From the NCBI RefSeq assembly GCF_005434975.1, contig NZ_SKCJ01000001.1:1064001-1128000 (forward strand): a stretch of DNA of 64,000 nucleotides. The letters are read 5' to 3'. Positions within the stretch are counted from its first letter, which is position 1, and every line of letters starts with the position of its first letter. Below the pieces are notes generated by a model. It saw only the letters and a list, made by a program, of their open reading frames with translations, was not told where the DNA came from and did no database searches. The stretch is from Parerythrobacter lutipelagi. Its GTDB lineage: Bacteria > Pseudomonadota > Alphaproteobacteria > Sphingomonadales > Sphingomonadaceae. The position numbers and the translations under genes were made by a program. Shown in pieces: positions 52,173 through 61,756 of this stretch.

Positions 52173-53995
52173 TCGGGCTTTTTCGGCGCGCCCTTGCGGT
52201 GCTTGGACTTGAACGGTTTGCCGCCGGCCTTGTCACCTTTCGGCTTGAACGGCTTGCGATCGCCGCCCCGCTCTGGCCCGCCAGCTCCGCCAGGTCCGCC
52301 AGGTCCGCGCGGCTTGCCCTTGAACGGCTTGCCGTGGAACGGCTTGCGACCGCCGGGTTTGCGGTTTTCGCGCGCCTGCACCCGCGGCCCTTCGGCAGAG
52401 CGTTCGATAGTCACGGGACGATCCTGATCATCCGATGCCGCGGTGCGGCCTATTGCGTCTTCGACTTTGGCGGCAATCGCGCTCGGGACCTGAAAAAAGG
52501 TCTCTTCCCCGCCGATGCGAATCGCGCCGATTTCATTGCGGGTCACGTGACCCCGGCGGCAAATGAGCGGCAGGATCCAGCGCGGATCGGCATTGTGGCG
52601 ACGGCCGATATCCATGCGGAACCAGACGGTATCCTCGAAGCCCGGGCGGTGCCGGTCCTGCTGTGCAGCCTTGCGTGCTTCCGGCGTGTTGTCCATCAGC
52701 TCTTCAGGCTGCGGCATTTTCGCGCGGTGTGCCTGCACCAGCATCGCAGCGATATCTTCCGGAGTTTTTTCTTCCATCAGCGTCTTGGCAAGCTGACGAT
52801 CCTCGTCCTCGATCTCCACCGGGGCAAGCATGGTTTCAAGCAAGCGCGCGCGATCCTGTGTCCGGATATCCTTCGGCGTCGGGGCATCGACCCACTGCGC
52901 CTGAATGTTTGCACCGCGCAGCATGGATTCGACCCGGCGGCGGCGCGGGAACGGCACAAGGATGACCGCTGTGCCTTTCTTACCGGCACGCCCGGTGCGG
53001 CCTGAGCGGTGCTGCAATGCCTCTGCATCGCGCGGCACTTCGACGTGGATCACAAGGCTGAGCGAAGGCAGGTCGATCCCGCGTGCAGCGACATCGGTGG
53101 CGACGCAAACCCGCGCCCGGCGATCGCGCAGCGCCTGCATCGCCTGATTGCGTTCGGACTGCGAATGCTCGCCGGACAGGGCAACGACTGCAAAGCCGCG
53201 TTCCTGCAATGTGGCATGCAGACGGCGCACCGCATCGCGTGTTGCGCAGAACAACATTGCAGTGTCCGCTTCGTGAAACCGCAGCAGATTGACCACCGCA
53301 TTCTCGATTTCCGACGGCGCGATTGTGACCGCCTGATAGGTAATGTCCCCGTGCCCGCGCGTGTCGCCGACCGTGGAAATCCGCAGCGCGTCTTGCTGGT
53401 AACGCTTCGCCAGCGCAATTATCGGCTTGGGAATCGTGGCAGAGAACAGCAAAGTCCGGCGGCCGTCGGGCGTGGCGTCGAGAATCTCTTCCAGGTCTTC
53501 CCGGAAGCCCATGTCGAGCATTTCGTCCGCTTCGTCGAGCACCGCCACTTTGAGCGCTGAAAGGTCGAGCGCCCCGCGTTCGAGGTGATCGCGCAAGCGG
53601 CCGGGGGTGCCGACAACGATCTGCGCTCCTCCGCGCAGATTGCGGCGTTCTTTCGATGCGTCCATCCCGCCAACGCAGGTCGCGACCCGGGCACCGGCCT
53701 TGCCGTAGAGCCAGATCAATTCCCTGCTGACCTGCAACGCCAGCTCGCGCGTCGGCGCAATTATGAGCGCAAGCGGAGCGACCCCGAACGGCACTTTGCC
53801 ATCCGCAGCGAGCAATTGTTCAGCCATCGCAAGACCGAATGCCACGGTCTTGCCCGAGCCTGTCTGAGCGGAAACGATCAGGTCGCGCCCGGCTGCATTC
53901 GGCGCAATCACAGAGGACTGGACTTCGGTTGGGTTATCATAGCCGCGTTCGGCCAGTGCTTCGCCGAGGACTGGCGGCAATTCGGGAAAATTCAT
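52169..53995 (-). CDS. DEAD-box RNA helicase, DeaD/DbpA-like
   Basis: 608 residues. Helicase motifs are Q-motif (PTEVQSSVI), I AQTGSGKT, Ia PTRELALQ, II DEAD (LDEADEMLDMG), III SAT, V ATDVAARGID and VI HRSGRTGRAG. A DbpA-like RNA-binding domain is at about residues 470-550, and a low-complexity basic tail with repeated GKPF/KPF follows. It probably acts in ribosome assembly or mRNA decay. ATG 53995 (MNFPELPP) is the family start. Confidence 0.93.
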   Translation of the reverse strand: MNFPELPPVLGEALAERGYDNPTEVQSSVIAPNAAGRDLIVSAQTGSGKTVAFGLAMAEQLLAADGKVPFGVAPLALIIAPTRELALQVSRELIWLYGKAGARVATCVGGMDASKERRNLRGGAQIVVGTPGRLRDHLERGALDLSALKVAVLDEADEMLDMGFREDLEEILDATPDGRRTLLFSATIPKPIIALAKRYQQDALRISTVGDTRGHGDITYQAVTIAPSEIENAVVNLLRFHEADTAMLFCATRDAVRRLHATLQERGFAVVALSGEHSQSERNQAMQALRDRRARVCVATDVAARGIDLPSLSLVIHVEVPRDAEALQHRSGRTGRAGKKGTAVILVPFPRRRRVESMLRGANIQAQWVDAPTPKDIRTQDRARLLETMLAPVEIEDEDRQLAKTLMEEKTPEDIAAMLVQAHRAKMPQPEELMDNTPEARKAAQQDRHRPGFEDTVWFRMDIGRRHNADPRWILPLICRRGHVTRNEIGAIRIGGEETFFQVPSAIAAKVEDAIGRTAASDDQDRPVTIERSAEGPRVQARENRKPGGRKPFHGKPFKGKPRGPGGPGGAGGPERGGDRKPFKPKGDKAGGKPFKSKHRKGAPKKPD

Positions 53996-54215
53996 GAGTC
54001 TCGCAATGTCTGGTGCCTGCCTGCGGGCAGGGAAAAGGGACCGCACAATGCGGCTTACCGGGCCTCCCTACACGAGATCGACCCGTTTGGCTTGCGATTT
54101 TTGTGCAAGTGCGAAGAGCGGTGGCAAACTGGTCGCGACTCAACCCCCGCAAGCGGCGATGGACGCGGGCGCACAGGCTGCTTACAACATCGCCAATTCA
54201 CCTTGGGAGTGCATC

Positions 54216-57200
54216 ATGAAATTCACCGTCGCTTCGGTTCTGGCCGTCCTGTTTCTCGCGCCCGCTGCCTACGCCCAAGATGGCGACGGGCCGCCGGTGG
54301 AAGAGACCGAAGCGCCGGAAAACGAAGCCCGTAATCCCGATCAGCAGACCGACGGTTTGCCCGATCCGGGACCGGGCGGAGCCGATGGCACAGCGGGCAA
54401 TGACGAGGCGGACGCCAAATGGGATGTGAATGCGCCGAAGGGTGCGACAATCCGGCAGATTGCGATCGACACCGACGAAGGCAGCTGGATGGATGTCGAT
54501 GTCAGCCCCGATGGCCGGCTCCTTGCGTTCTCCTTGCTGGGTGACATCTACACCATGCCGATCGCCGGCGGCACCCCGACACGGATTGCCGAAGGGCTGG
54601 CCTGGGAAGTCCATCCGCGATTCTCGCCCGATGGCAGCCGCATCGCCTTTACCTCCGACCGCGCGGGCGGCGACAATATCTGGCTGATGGATGCCGATGG
54701 GGCGAACAAGCAGCAGCTGACCAAGGAAAGCTTCCGCCTGCTCAACCAGCCTACCTGGAGCCCGGACGGGCGGTTCATTGCCGCGAAGAAGCATTTCACC
54801 ACCGGGCGCTCGCTCGGCACGGGCGAAGTGTGGCTCTATCACGTCTCCGGCGGCGGAGGGGTCAAGCTGGTCAAACGCCCGAATGAGAACCACCAGAAAG
54901 AACTGGGCGAACCGGTTTACGCGCCCGACGGCAGCGCGATTTACTACACGCGCAACAACACCGGCGGACCAATCTTCGAATATGCGCAGGATTCCAACGC
55001 GGGCATCTTCCAGATCGACCGCTACGACGTCCAGACGGGGGAGATCACGGAAGCGGTCGGCGGCTATGGCGGCGCGGTACGCCCGGCCCCTTCGCCCGAT
55101 GGCAAGAGCATCGCGTTCGTCCGCCGCGACAAGGATCAGTCGCAGCTTTGGGTGAAGGATTTCGCCAGCGGCAGAGAGCGGATGATTTACGGCTCGCTCG
55201 ATATGGATGTGCAGGAAACCTGGGCGGTTACCGGGGTTTATCCCAATATCGACTGGACGCCCGACAGCCGCGAGATCGTTTTCTGGGCGGGCGGCAAGCT
55301 CTATCGGGTCGATGTCGCCAGCGGAGCTTCGCGCGAAATCCCGTTCCGGGTGAACGATACACGCGGTGTGGCTGACGCGCCGCACCCGGTGATCGAAGTG
55401 GCGCCCGACAGCTTCACCACCAGCATCCCGAAATTCGCCAGTGTCTCTCCCGACGGGCGCAGCGTGGTGTTTGAAACGCTGGGCAAGCTTTATGTAAAGC
55501 CGGCCACAGGCGGAAGCGCACGGCGGCTGACATCAGGCGATGGCATCGAAGCCTTCCCGGCATGGTCGCGCGACAGCAGCCGGATTGCCTATGTCCGCTG
55601 GACCGACGAGGGGCTGGGTCAGATCGTCACCACCGGCGCACGCGGCGGCAATACTTCTGTCGTCACCAGCCTGCCGGGTCACTATCGCAACCCGCAATTT
55701 TCGCCCGATGGGAAAACCATCGTGTTCGAAAAGGGCTCCGGCGGCTATCTGACCTCGCCCGATTACTCGGAAAACCCGGGCGTCTACCGCGTCGCAGCCA
55801 GCGGCGGCACGCCCGAGCTGGTCCAGCGCGGCGGCGGATCGCCGCAATTCGCAGCCAGCAACGACCGCATCTTCATGCTCGAAGGCGGCGACGGGTTGAA
55901 GCTCGTTTCCACCGATTTGAACGGCGAAGCGAAACGCACCCATGCGAGCGGCGAACTGGTCAACGATTACCGTGTAGCGCCCAATGGCAAATTCATCGCT
56001 TTCCGCCAGAACTACGAAGCCTTTGCCATGCCGTTGCTGCCCGGCGGAGCTGAAATCTCAGTCGACAAAGGCTCGAGCGCATTGCCCGTAACCCGTGCAA
56101 GCAAAGGCGGAGCGGACTATATCGGCTGGTCGAAGGATGGAGACAGCCTGCACTGGAGTATCGGACCGACGCTCTACACAGTCTCCACCGGAGCGTTGTT
56201 CCCGAATTCGCCTGACCAGGAAAACAGTTTCACTCCGCCTGCTCAGGGCCTTTCACTCGCGATGTCGCAGCGTGCCGCCAAGCCATCGGGCAGTGTGGTG
56301 ATCAGCGGCGCTACGATCCTGACCATGGCGGGCGACGGCGCCGGCCGGATCGAGAATGGCACCATTGTCATCGAAGGCGACCGGATCACCGCTGTCGGCG
56401 GACCGGAAATGCGGCTGAGGGTTCCAGCGGGAGCGAAGACGATCGATGCCAGCGGCAAGTTCATCATGCCCGGTCTGGTCGATGCCCACGCGCATGGTCC
56501 GTATGGCACAAGCGATGTCGTGCCGCAGCAGAACTGGTCGCTTGTCCAGCAACTGGCGATGGGCACGACGACCATGCATGATCCCTCGTCCAGCGCGAGC
56601 CAGGTTTTCGCCGCTGCGGAACGGCAGCGCAGCGGAACCCTGCTATCCCCCCGGCTCTTCTCGACCGGAGAGATCATCTACGGTGCCAAAAGCCCAAGCG
56701 TATACGCCGAGATCAATTCCTACGAAGATGCGCTCGCCCATGTTCGCCGGATCAAGGCGCAGGGCGGCCACTCGGTCAAGAACTACAACCAGCCGCGGCG
56801 CGAGCAACGCCAGATGGTCGCGCAAGCCGCGCGCGAAGAGAATATGCTGGTCGTGGCCGAGGGCGGATCGCTCTTCGGGATGGATATGAACCTCGTCGCG
56901 GATGGCAATTCGACGGTCGAGCACAATGTCCCGCTGGATGTCTTCTACCAGGATGTGGTGCAGTTCTTCAGCCAGTCGCAAAGCAATTATACGCCCACAC
57001 TGACCGTGACCTATGGCGGCCTTGCCGGTGATCCATACTGGCGGCAGGCAACCGACGTGTTCGACAATCCTCTGCTAGCGCATACGCCGCCGAAGATCCT
57101 GCTGGCACAGACGGCGCGGCGCACGAAAGCGCCCGAATGGGCGTTCGTCGACGACAACGCCGCGCGCGAAGCGAAGAAGCTGGCCGATGCAGGGGTCAAA

Positions 57201-57530
57201 GTCTCTATCGGTGCGCATGGTCAACAGCCCGGGATTGCCGCCCATTGGGAGCTGTGGAGTTTCGTGCGCGGCGGGATGAGTCCGGTCGAAGCATTGCGCG
57301 CCGGCACTATCGTTGCCGCGCAATCGCTGGGCATGTACACAGATATCGGCAGCCTGGAAACTGGCAAGCTGGCCGACCTGATCGTGCTCGACGCCGATCC
57401 AGCGCTCGATATCCGCAACAGCGATAAAATCGATCACGTGATGCTTGGCGGCCGGCTCTATGAAGCCTCGACAATGAACGAGATCGAGAGCGGCAACACG
57501 ATGCGCCGCAAATACTGGTGGGAGGATTAA
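54216..57530 (+). CDS. Secreted beta-propeller (PD40) and amidohydrolase fusion protein
   Basis: 1104 residues. The signal peptide ends near AAYAQ, then a Glu/Pro-rich segment. At least seven TolB-type PD40 repeats follow (for example VSPDGRLLAFS, RFSPDGSRIAFTSDRA, SVSPDGRSVVFE, FSPDGKTIVFEK) to about residue 640. An amidohydrolase domain starts near 690 with TILTMAGDG, GLVDAHAHGPYG (metal HxH), a mid-domain with VEHNVPLDVF and IGAHGQQPG, and ends GKLADLIVLDADP. Such fusions are peptidase/imidase-like extracytoplasmic enzymes of unknown substrate. GGGAG 6 bp before ATG 54216 fixes the start. Confidence 0.9.
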   Translation: MKFTVASVLAVLFLAPAAYAQDGDGPPVEETEAPENEARNPDQQTDGLPDPGPGGADGTAGNDEADAKWDVNAPKGATIRQIAIDTDEGSWMDVDVSPDGRLLAFSLLGDIYTMPIAGGTPTRIAEGLAWEVHPRFSPDGSRIAFTSDRAGGDNIWLMDADGANKQQLTKESFRLLNQPTWSPDGRFIAAKKHFTTGRSLGTGEVWLYHVSGGGGVKLVKRPNENHQKELGEPVYAPDGSAIYYTRNNTGGPIFEYAQDSNAGIFQIDRYDVQTGEITEAVGGYGGAVRPAPSPDGKSIAFVRRDKDQSQLWVKDFASGRERMIYGSLDMDVQETWAVTGVYPNIDWTPDSREIVFWAGGKLYRVDVASGASREIPFRVNDTRGVADAPHPVIEVAPDSFTTSIPKFASVSPDGRSVVFETLGKLYVKPATGGSARRLTSGDGIEAFPAWSRDSSRIAYVRWTDEGLGQIVTTGARGGNTSVVTSLPGHYRNPQFSPDGKTIVFEKGSGGYLTSPDYSENPGVYRVAASGGTPELVQRGGGSPQFAASNDRIFMLEGGDGLKLVSTDLNGEAKRTHASGELVNDYRVAPNGKFIAFRQNYEAFAMPLLPGGAEISVDKGSSALPVTRASKGGADYIGWSKDGDSLHWSIGPTLYTVSTGALFPNSPDQENSFTPPAQGLSLAMSQRAAKPSGSVVISGATILTMAGDGAGRIENGTIVIEGDRITAVGGPEMRLRVPAGAKTIDASGKFIMPGLVDAHAHGPYGTSDVVPQQNWSLVQQLAMGTTTMHDPSSSASQVFAAAERQRSGTLLSPRLFSTGEIIYGAKSPSVYAEINSYEDALAHVRRIKAQGGHSVKNYNQPRREQRQMVAQAAREENMLVVAEGGSLFGMDMNLVADGNSTVEHNVPLDVFYQDVVQFFSQSQSNYTPTLTVTYGGLAGDPYWRQATDVFDNPLLAHTPPKILLAQTARRTKAPEWAFVDDNAAREAKKLADAGVKVSIGAHGQQPGIAAHWELWSFVRGGMSPVEALRAGTIVAAQSLGMYTDIGSLETGKLADLIVLDADPALDIRNSDKIDHVMLGGRLYEASTMNEIESGNTMRRKYWWED

Positions 57531-57540
57531 GCAGGAAAGG

Positions 57541-57614
57541 TGGAGCGGGTAGCGGGAATCGAACCCGCATAACTAGCTTGGAAGGCTAGGGCTTTACCAC
57601 TAAGCTATACCCGC
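57541..57614 (-). tRNA. tRNA-Gly(TCC)
   Basis: The minus strand folds as a standard cloverleaf: acceptor GCGGGTA / TACCCGC, D-arm GCTTAGTGGTAAAGC, anticodon stem-loop CTAGC-CTTCCAA-GCTAG with anticodon TCC, T-arm CGGGTTCGATTCCCG, discriminator T, and an encoded CCA at 57541-57543. Confidence 0.97.
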
Positions 57615-57693
57615 CCGCTCAGGCCAGCGCGCTTGCCACCAGAAGGGCGGCCTAGTCAACATTTTGTGGCATGGCAGCACCAATTTCCGAAAG

Positions 57694-58278
57694 CTAGGCG
57701 GGAGGCGTTGCAGCAGCTTGCGGCGTTTCAGCTGCTTTGGGCGGCGTGACAGGCAACAACACCGTCAGTTCCACCCGGCGATTGGCCTCACGGCCCTTTT
57801 CATTGGGGGTGCCGTCCGGATTGGCATTCGGTTCGATCGGGTTCTGTGCCCCAAAGGCAATCACCTTGATCCGGTTTTCTGCAACGCCATTGGCCACGAG
57901 ATAGTCCCGAACGGCTTCTCCGCGTTCGCGTGAAACCCGGTCGTTGATTGCATTGCTTCCGCCCGCACCGCTGTGCCCGCGAACGATGACTGCCCCGCCT
58001 TCCGCGAGCTGGTCCGACGAGAGGACGCGCTTCAGAATCGCCGTGGCGGCGGCATCCAGTTCGTCCCCTCCTTTGGCGAAGGATATCGTTTCGACCAATG
58101 GCTCCAACGCTTCTTCGGTTGCCTCCACACTCGCTTCGGGATCGAAGATCGAGTTGGTCGGCTCAGCTTCGGGCACGCCGGTCGGCTCTTCCGTCGGCTG
58201 CGGGTCCGGTTCGGGCGCGCGTTCGCTGCAGGCCATCAGGGATAGGCAGAGAAGCGCCGCTGTCGCGGATCGAAACAT
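57694..58278 (-). CDS. OmpA/Pal-like lipoprotein
   Basis: A 194-residue lipoprotein. Signal with lipobox LMAC (Cys near residue 17), a Pro/Glu-rich linker (PEPDPQPTEEP), then an OmpA-like peptidoglycan-binding domain (FAKGGDEL, VRGHSGAGGSNAIND, RVSRERGEAVRDYL, REANRRVELTV). The start at 58278 has GAGG 7 bp upstream; ATG 58299 would overlap the antiporter stop (ATGA) but has no ribosome-binding site. It is 18 bp after the antiporter and probably cotranscribed with it. Confidence 0.86.
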   Translation of the reverse strand: MFRSATAALLCLSLMACSERAPEPDPQPTEEPTGVPEAEPTNSIFDPEASVEATEEALEPLVETISFAKGGDELDAAATAILKRVLSSDQLAEGGAVIVRGHSGAGGSNAINDRVSRERGEAVRDYLVANGVAENRIKVIAFGAQNPIEPNANPDGTPNEKGREANRRVELTVLLPVTPPKAAETPQAAATPPA

Positions 58279-58295
58279 TGTAGGTCCTCGTTTGA

Positions 58296-60170
58296 TCATG
58301 TCGTCTGGGGGTTCTGTTTGGTGCCAGCGCGTTTGGCAGCGCGCTCTTCGGCAGAAGTGGCTTTGGGCGGAGTGAAAGACACGATTGTGTCGCCTGGCCG
58401 CGGCTCCGGCCTGGCAGCGTGCGTGAAGAACCGCAGGCGGCCGCTTTCACGAACAACAAGCAGCATATGCGCCGTATCGGGCAACACTTCCTGCGCATCT
58501 TCGAAGTCGAACTCGTCCGACAGGCGTGTCTTGCGGAAAATCCAGCCTTCGCCCTGCCGCTCGTTGACATCCGATACGCCAAAGCCGGATTCGAACAGGG
58601 CGCGCCCTCTCAGGCTCGGCGGCATCGCGTAGCGATCGGTTTCATCGGTCGATTCGCCAAGCTGATAGACCGAATCGCGGCCAATTTCGTAAGCGAATTC
58701 GTTGCACACGAGGGCATTGTACGCCTCGTTCTCTGTCGCGGCGACCAGCGTCTGGAACGGGGCGAGGTCGAGGTTGTGCTCGGTCGCTTCGTTGAGAATC
58801 TCGCCATGATAGGTCGGCAGACCCTCGCGCCGGGCAGACGCCAGCCTTTGCCAGCTCTGATCGACGATGGTCACCGGCACCTTGAGCGTTTCCATCTGCT
58901 TCGCCAGCGATATCGTCCACGGCGTGCTCCCCACGATGAGAAGTCCGGGCCGGGTGGTGCCCTTTACCTTCAGCCAGCGGGCGACGTGATCGATAGTGAA
59001 GCCGTGCGCGACGATCGTCACCACGACGACGGCAAAACTGAGCCCGATCAGCAGATTGCCGTCGGCAAAGCCGATATCGCTCAGCCGGAGTGCGAACAGG
59101 CCGGAAATCGCCACCAGCACGATACCGCGCGGGGCGATCCAGGCGAGGAACAGCCGCTCGTTCCACGGCACGGAGCTGAACGCCAGGCTGATCAGTATGG
59201 TGACCGGGCGCACGACGAACAGGAGCGCCAGCAGGAACAGCATGATGCGGAAACCCTGCTCTTTGCGCGGGTCGAGATATTGCAGATCGTCCAGCGTGAG
59301 CGAAGCGGACAGCAATATGAAGATGCCGGACACCAGCAGCACTGCGATGTTCTGTTTGAACGGATGGATCGAACGCAGGCTGGAAACATGCATGTTCGCC
59401 AACGCTACACCCATGACAGTGACCGCGACGAGCCCCGCTTCGTGCTCGATCTTGTTGGACAGCACGAACACGCCCACAACAGTCACCAGCAGGACAGGAA
59501 CCTTCAGGAATTCTGGGATCGCCCCGCGCGGGAAGCTCCAGGCGATAGCGCGGGCGGCGGCGTAGCCGATCAGGCCGGCAAGGATCGCCGCAATGATCAT
59601 CGGCGGGACGACTTCGAACAGGCTTGCGCCAGGATTTTCGGAGACCTTGCGGAAATACTCATAGGCAATGACTGCGCAGAGTGCGCCGGTCGGATCGTTG
59701 ACGATCGCTTCCCACTTGAGGATCGAAGCCGGCCGCGTCTGGACCGACGATTGGCGCAAGAGCGGGATCACGACGGTCGGGCCGGTAACCACCAGAATAC
59801 CGCCGAACAGAACCGCCACCGGCACGGCAAGGCCGGCAATGTAATGGCCGGCCGCAGCGCCCGCCGCCCAGCCGACAGCCACGCCGATCGTAGCGACGCG
59901 CCACACGGCTTCGCCGGAATGGCGCAATTCCCGGTAATCGAGGCTAAGTCCGCCTTCGAACAGGATCAGTGCCACGCCTATGGCGACCATCGGTTCGAGC
60001 AAGTCGCCGAAGGCTTCTTCGGGATGCATGATATCGAGGCCGACCGGCCCTGCGATAAAGCCCGCCGCCAGCATCAGCACAATGGCCGGCCAACCGGTCC
60101 GCCACGCAACCCATTGCGCGCCGATTCCGAGCACGCCAACGAGTGCTATGACAAGTGCCTGTTCTTCCAC
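58296..60170 (-). CDS. Cation/proton antiporter (CPA1/NhaP type) with RCK-like domain
   Basis: 624 residues. About 12-13 membrane segments of the sodium/hydrogen exchanger fold fill residues 1-395 (LILFEGGLSLDYREL, the ND motif in AIVNDPTGALCAVIAYEYF, and APRGIVLVAIS near 360). A cytoplasmic TrkA-N-like domain (GLLIVGSTPWTISLAKQ) and a C-terminal sensor part follow. It likely exchanges Na+ or K+ for H+. The tail is Lys/Arg-rich. It is separated by 70 bp from apt upstream. Confidence 0.88.
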   Translation of the reverse strand: MEEQALVIALVGVLGIGAQWVAWRTGWPAIVLMLAAGFIAGPVGLDIMHPEEAFGDLLEPMVAIGVALILFEGGLSLDYRELRHSGEAVWRVATIGVAVGWAAGAAAGHYIAGLAVPVAVLFGGILVVTGPTVVIPLLRQSSVQTRPASILKWEAIVNDPTGALCAVIAYEYFRKVSENPGASLFEVVPPMIIAAILAGLIGYAAARAIAWSFPRGAIPEFLKVPVLLVTVVGVFVLSNKIEHEAGLVAVTVMGVALANMHVSSLRSIHPFKQNIAVLLVSGIFILLSASLTLDDLQYLDPRKEQGFRIMLFLLALLFVVRPVTILISLAFSSVPWNERLFLAWIAPRGIVLVAISGLFALRLSDIGFADGNLLIGLSFAVVVVTIVAHGFTIDHVARWLKVKGTTRPGLLIVGSTPWTISLAKQMETLKVPVTIVDQSWQRLASARREGLPTYHGEILNEATEHNLDLAPFQTLVAATENEAYNALVCNEFAYEIGRDSVYQLGESTDETDRYAMPPSLRGRALFESGFGVSDVNERQGEGWIFRKTRLSDEFDFEDAQEVLPDTAHMLLVVRESGRLRFFTHAARPEPRPGDTIVSFTPPKATSAEERAAKRAGTKQNPQTT

Positions 60171-60240
60171 TGGTGTTCCTTGCGATCCCTCGTTCTGGCA
60201 TCAACGTCCGGGAAGGAAATTCTTTCCCGTCACCGCTGAC

Positions 60241-60777
60241 TCAGTCGCCGTCGAACGCCATCAGCGCGTCAACTTCGACCCCTGCTTGGCGCAGTTTGGC
60301 GGCACCGTCCAGATCGGGCAGGTCAATTGCAAACACTGCCCGGTCGACGATGGCACCGGCATTGCGGAGCAGCTCGACAGTGGCCAGCGCAGTCCCGCCG
60401 GTGGCGATCAGGTCATCGACGATGACCACTCTCTTGCCCTTGCCAATCGCGCCCGGGTCAATCTCAAGCCGATCCGTCCCGTATTCCAGCGCATAGTCGA
60501 CACCGAGCGTTGCGACCGGAAGTTTGCCCGGCTTGCGCACGGGAACGAAGCCTAGGCTGAGATCAACCGCAACGGCGGCACCGAAGATAAATCCTCTCGC
60601 TTCCATCCCCGCAATCGCCGACGCGTCGGCGGCGCGCACATGCTCGGCCATGAAGCCGATCGCGGCAGACAAGCCTGCCCCGTGACCGATCAGAGTGGTA
60701 ATGTCGCGGAACTGGATGCCCGGTTCGGGAAAATCGGGCACAGTGCGGACCAGCGCCTTGAGCTCGTCTCTGGTCAC
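60241..60777 (-). CDS. apt: Adenine phosphoribosyltransferase
   Basis: A 178-residue purine salvage enzyme that joins adenine and PRPP to AMP. FPEPGIQFRDIT is the N-terminal signature, EARGFIFGAAV the adenine region, and VVIVDDLIATGGTA the PRPP loop. It lies downstream of petC behind a terminator, on the same strand. Confidence 0.96.
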   Translation of the reverse strand: MTRDELKALVRTVPDFPEPGIQFRDITTLIGHGAGLSAAIGFMAEHVRAADASAIAGMEARGFIFGAAVAVDLSLGFVPVRKPGKLPVATLGVDYALEYGTDRLEIDPGAIGKGKRVVIVDDLIATGGTALATVELLRNAGAIVDRAVFAIDLPDLDGAAKLRQAGVEVDALMAFDGD

Positions 60778-60821
60778 GATTGCGACCCGCCGTTGATCAG
60801 GTGAAGCGCAGCCGCACCAAT

Positions 60822-60860
60822 GAAAACGCCTCCGGCATCATGGCGATGCGAGAGGCGTTT
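60822..60860 (-). terminator. Intrinsic terminator of petA-petB-petC
   Basis: On the minus strand a 9-bp outer stem (AAACGCCTC / GAGGCGTTT) encloses a second stem (GCATC / GATGC) with loop GCCAT, and is followed by TC-rich sequence after TTTT. It lies 24 bp after the petC stop and before the apt start. Confidence 0.8.
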
Positions 60861-60883
60861 GAAGAGTGGATACGAGGTGCGGA

Positions 60884-61735
60884 TCAGTCGGCTTCCGACT
60901 TCTTCGGCTTCACCCCGGCCCAGATGTTCTTGTAAGCAAGATAGGCAAGGATCGTGGCAAAGAACAGGAAGCCGATGAACCACCAGCCGGTCTTCTTGCG
61001 TTCCTGCATCTTCGGCTCCGCCGTCCACGCAAGGAATGCTGCGACGTCCTGCGACATCTGATCGACCGTGGCTTCGGTGCCATCATCATAGGTCACCTGA
61101 CCAGCAGCTGTCAGCGGCGCGGCCATGGAAAGGTTGAGGTTCGGGAAATACGGATTGAAGTACGCGCCCGGAGGGGTTTCGAAATCCGGAAACTCTTCCT
61201 TCAGGCTCACGCCTTCGTCGTTTTTGTAGGTTGCCGCATCAGCATAGCCGGTCAGCAGCGCATGGACGTAGTTCGTGCCATCGTGACGCGCCTTGGTGAT
61301 CAGCGACAGGTCCGGCGGGTTGCCCTGGCCGAAATACGGCACCGGCGGGAAGTTGTCGGTCGGCAGGCCGGCTTCGGTTTCGACTTCACCGGTCGAGGCA
61401 TTGTATTCCGGGACCTGCCATTCGGCAGCAAGGACTTTGACCTGCGCTTCGCTGTAGCCGATTGCCTGAAGGTCGCGGAACGCCACGAATTTCAGACTGT
61501 GGCAGGCTGCGCAGACTTCCTTGTAGACCTTGTAGCCGCGCTGAAGCTGCACGTTGTCCCATTTGCCGAGTGGACCGTCGAACGAGAAAGCCACGTCTTC
61601 AGGGGCCTTGTGAAAAACGTACTCTGCCGTTTCCACATGCTCTTCGGACGCCCAGGCAATGAACCCGGCGACGAACGAGATTAGCGCAACGCCTGCGAAG
61701 ACGAGGCCGGTGAGAATTCCAAACAGACGGATCAT
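60884..61735 (-). CDS. petC: Cytochrome c1 of the bc1 complex
   Basis: A 283-residue cytochrome c1. The N-terminal signal/membrane segment is followed by the heme motif CAACH (residues 75-79), the Met ligand region FPNLNLSMAAPL near 205, and a C-terminal membrane anchor (WWFIGFLFFATILAYLAY). It is the last gene of the petA-petB-petC operon, 21 bp after petB. Confidence 0.96.
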   Translation of the reverse strand: MIRLFGILTGLVFAGVALISFVAGFIAWASEEHVETAEYVFHKAPEDVAFSFDGPLGKWDNVQLQRGYKVYKEVCAACHSLKFVAFRDLQAIGYSEAQVKVLAAEWQVPEYNASTGEVETEAGLPTDNFPPVPYFGQGNPPDLSLITKARHDGTNYVHALLTGYADAATYKNDEGVSLKEEFPDFETPPGAYFNPYFPNLNLSMAAPLTAAGQVTYDDGTEATVDQMSQDVAAFLAWTAEPKMQERKKTGWWFIGFLFFATILAYLAYKNIWAGVKPKKSEAD

Positions 61736-61756
61736 GTCGTTAGCTTTCCTTCGTCC

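Noticed and set aside
58419-60239. 606-codon open frame antisense to the antiporter
   Set aside because: Its composition is rich in Arg, His and Asp as expected for the antisense of a membrane protein, and pheT-like conservation signals exist only on the other strand.
60774-61028. Small minus-strand frame overlapping the apt start
   Set aside because: Most of it lies antiphase inside petC and across the terminator hairpin. The ATGA overlap with apt looks like chance.
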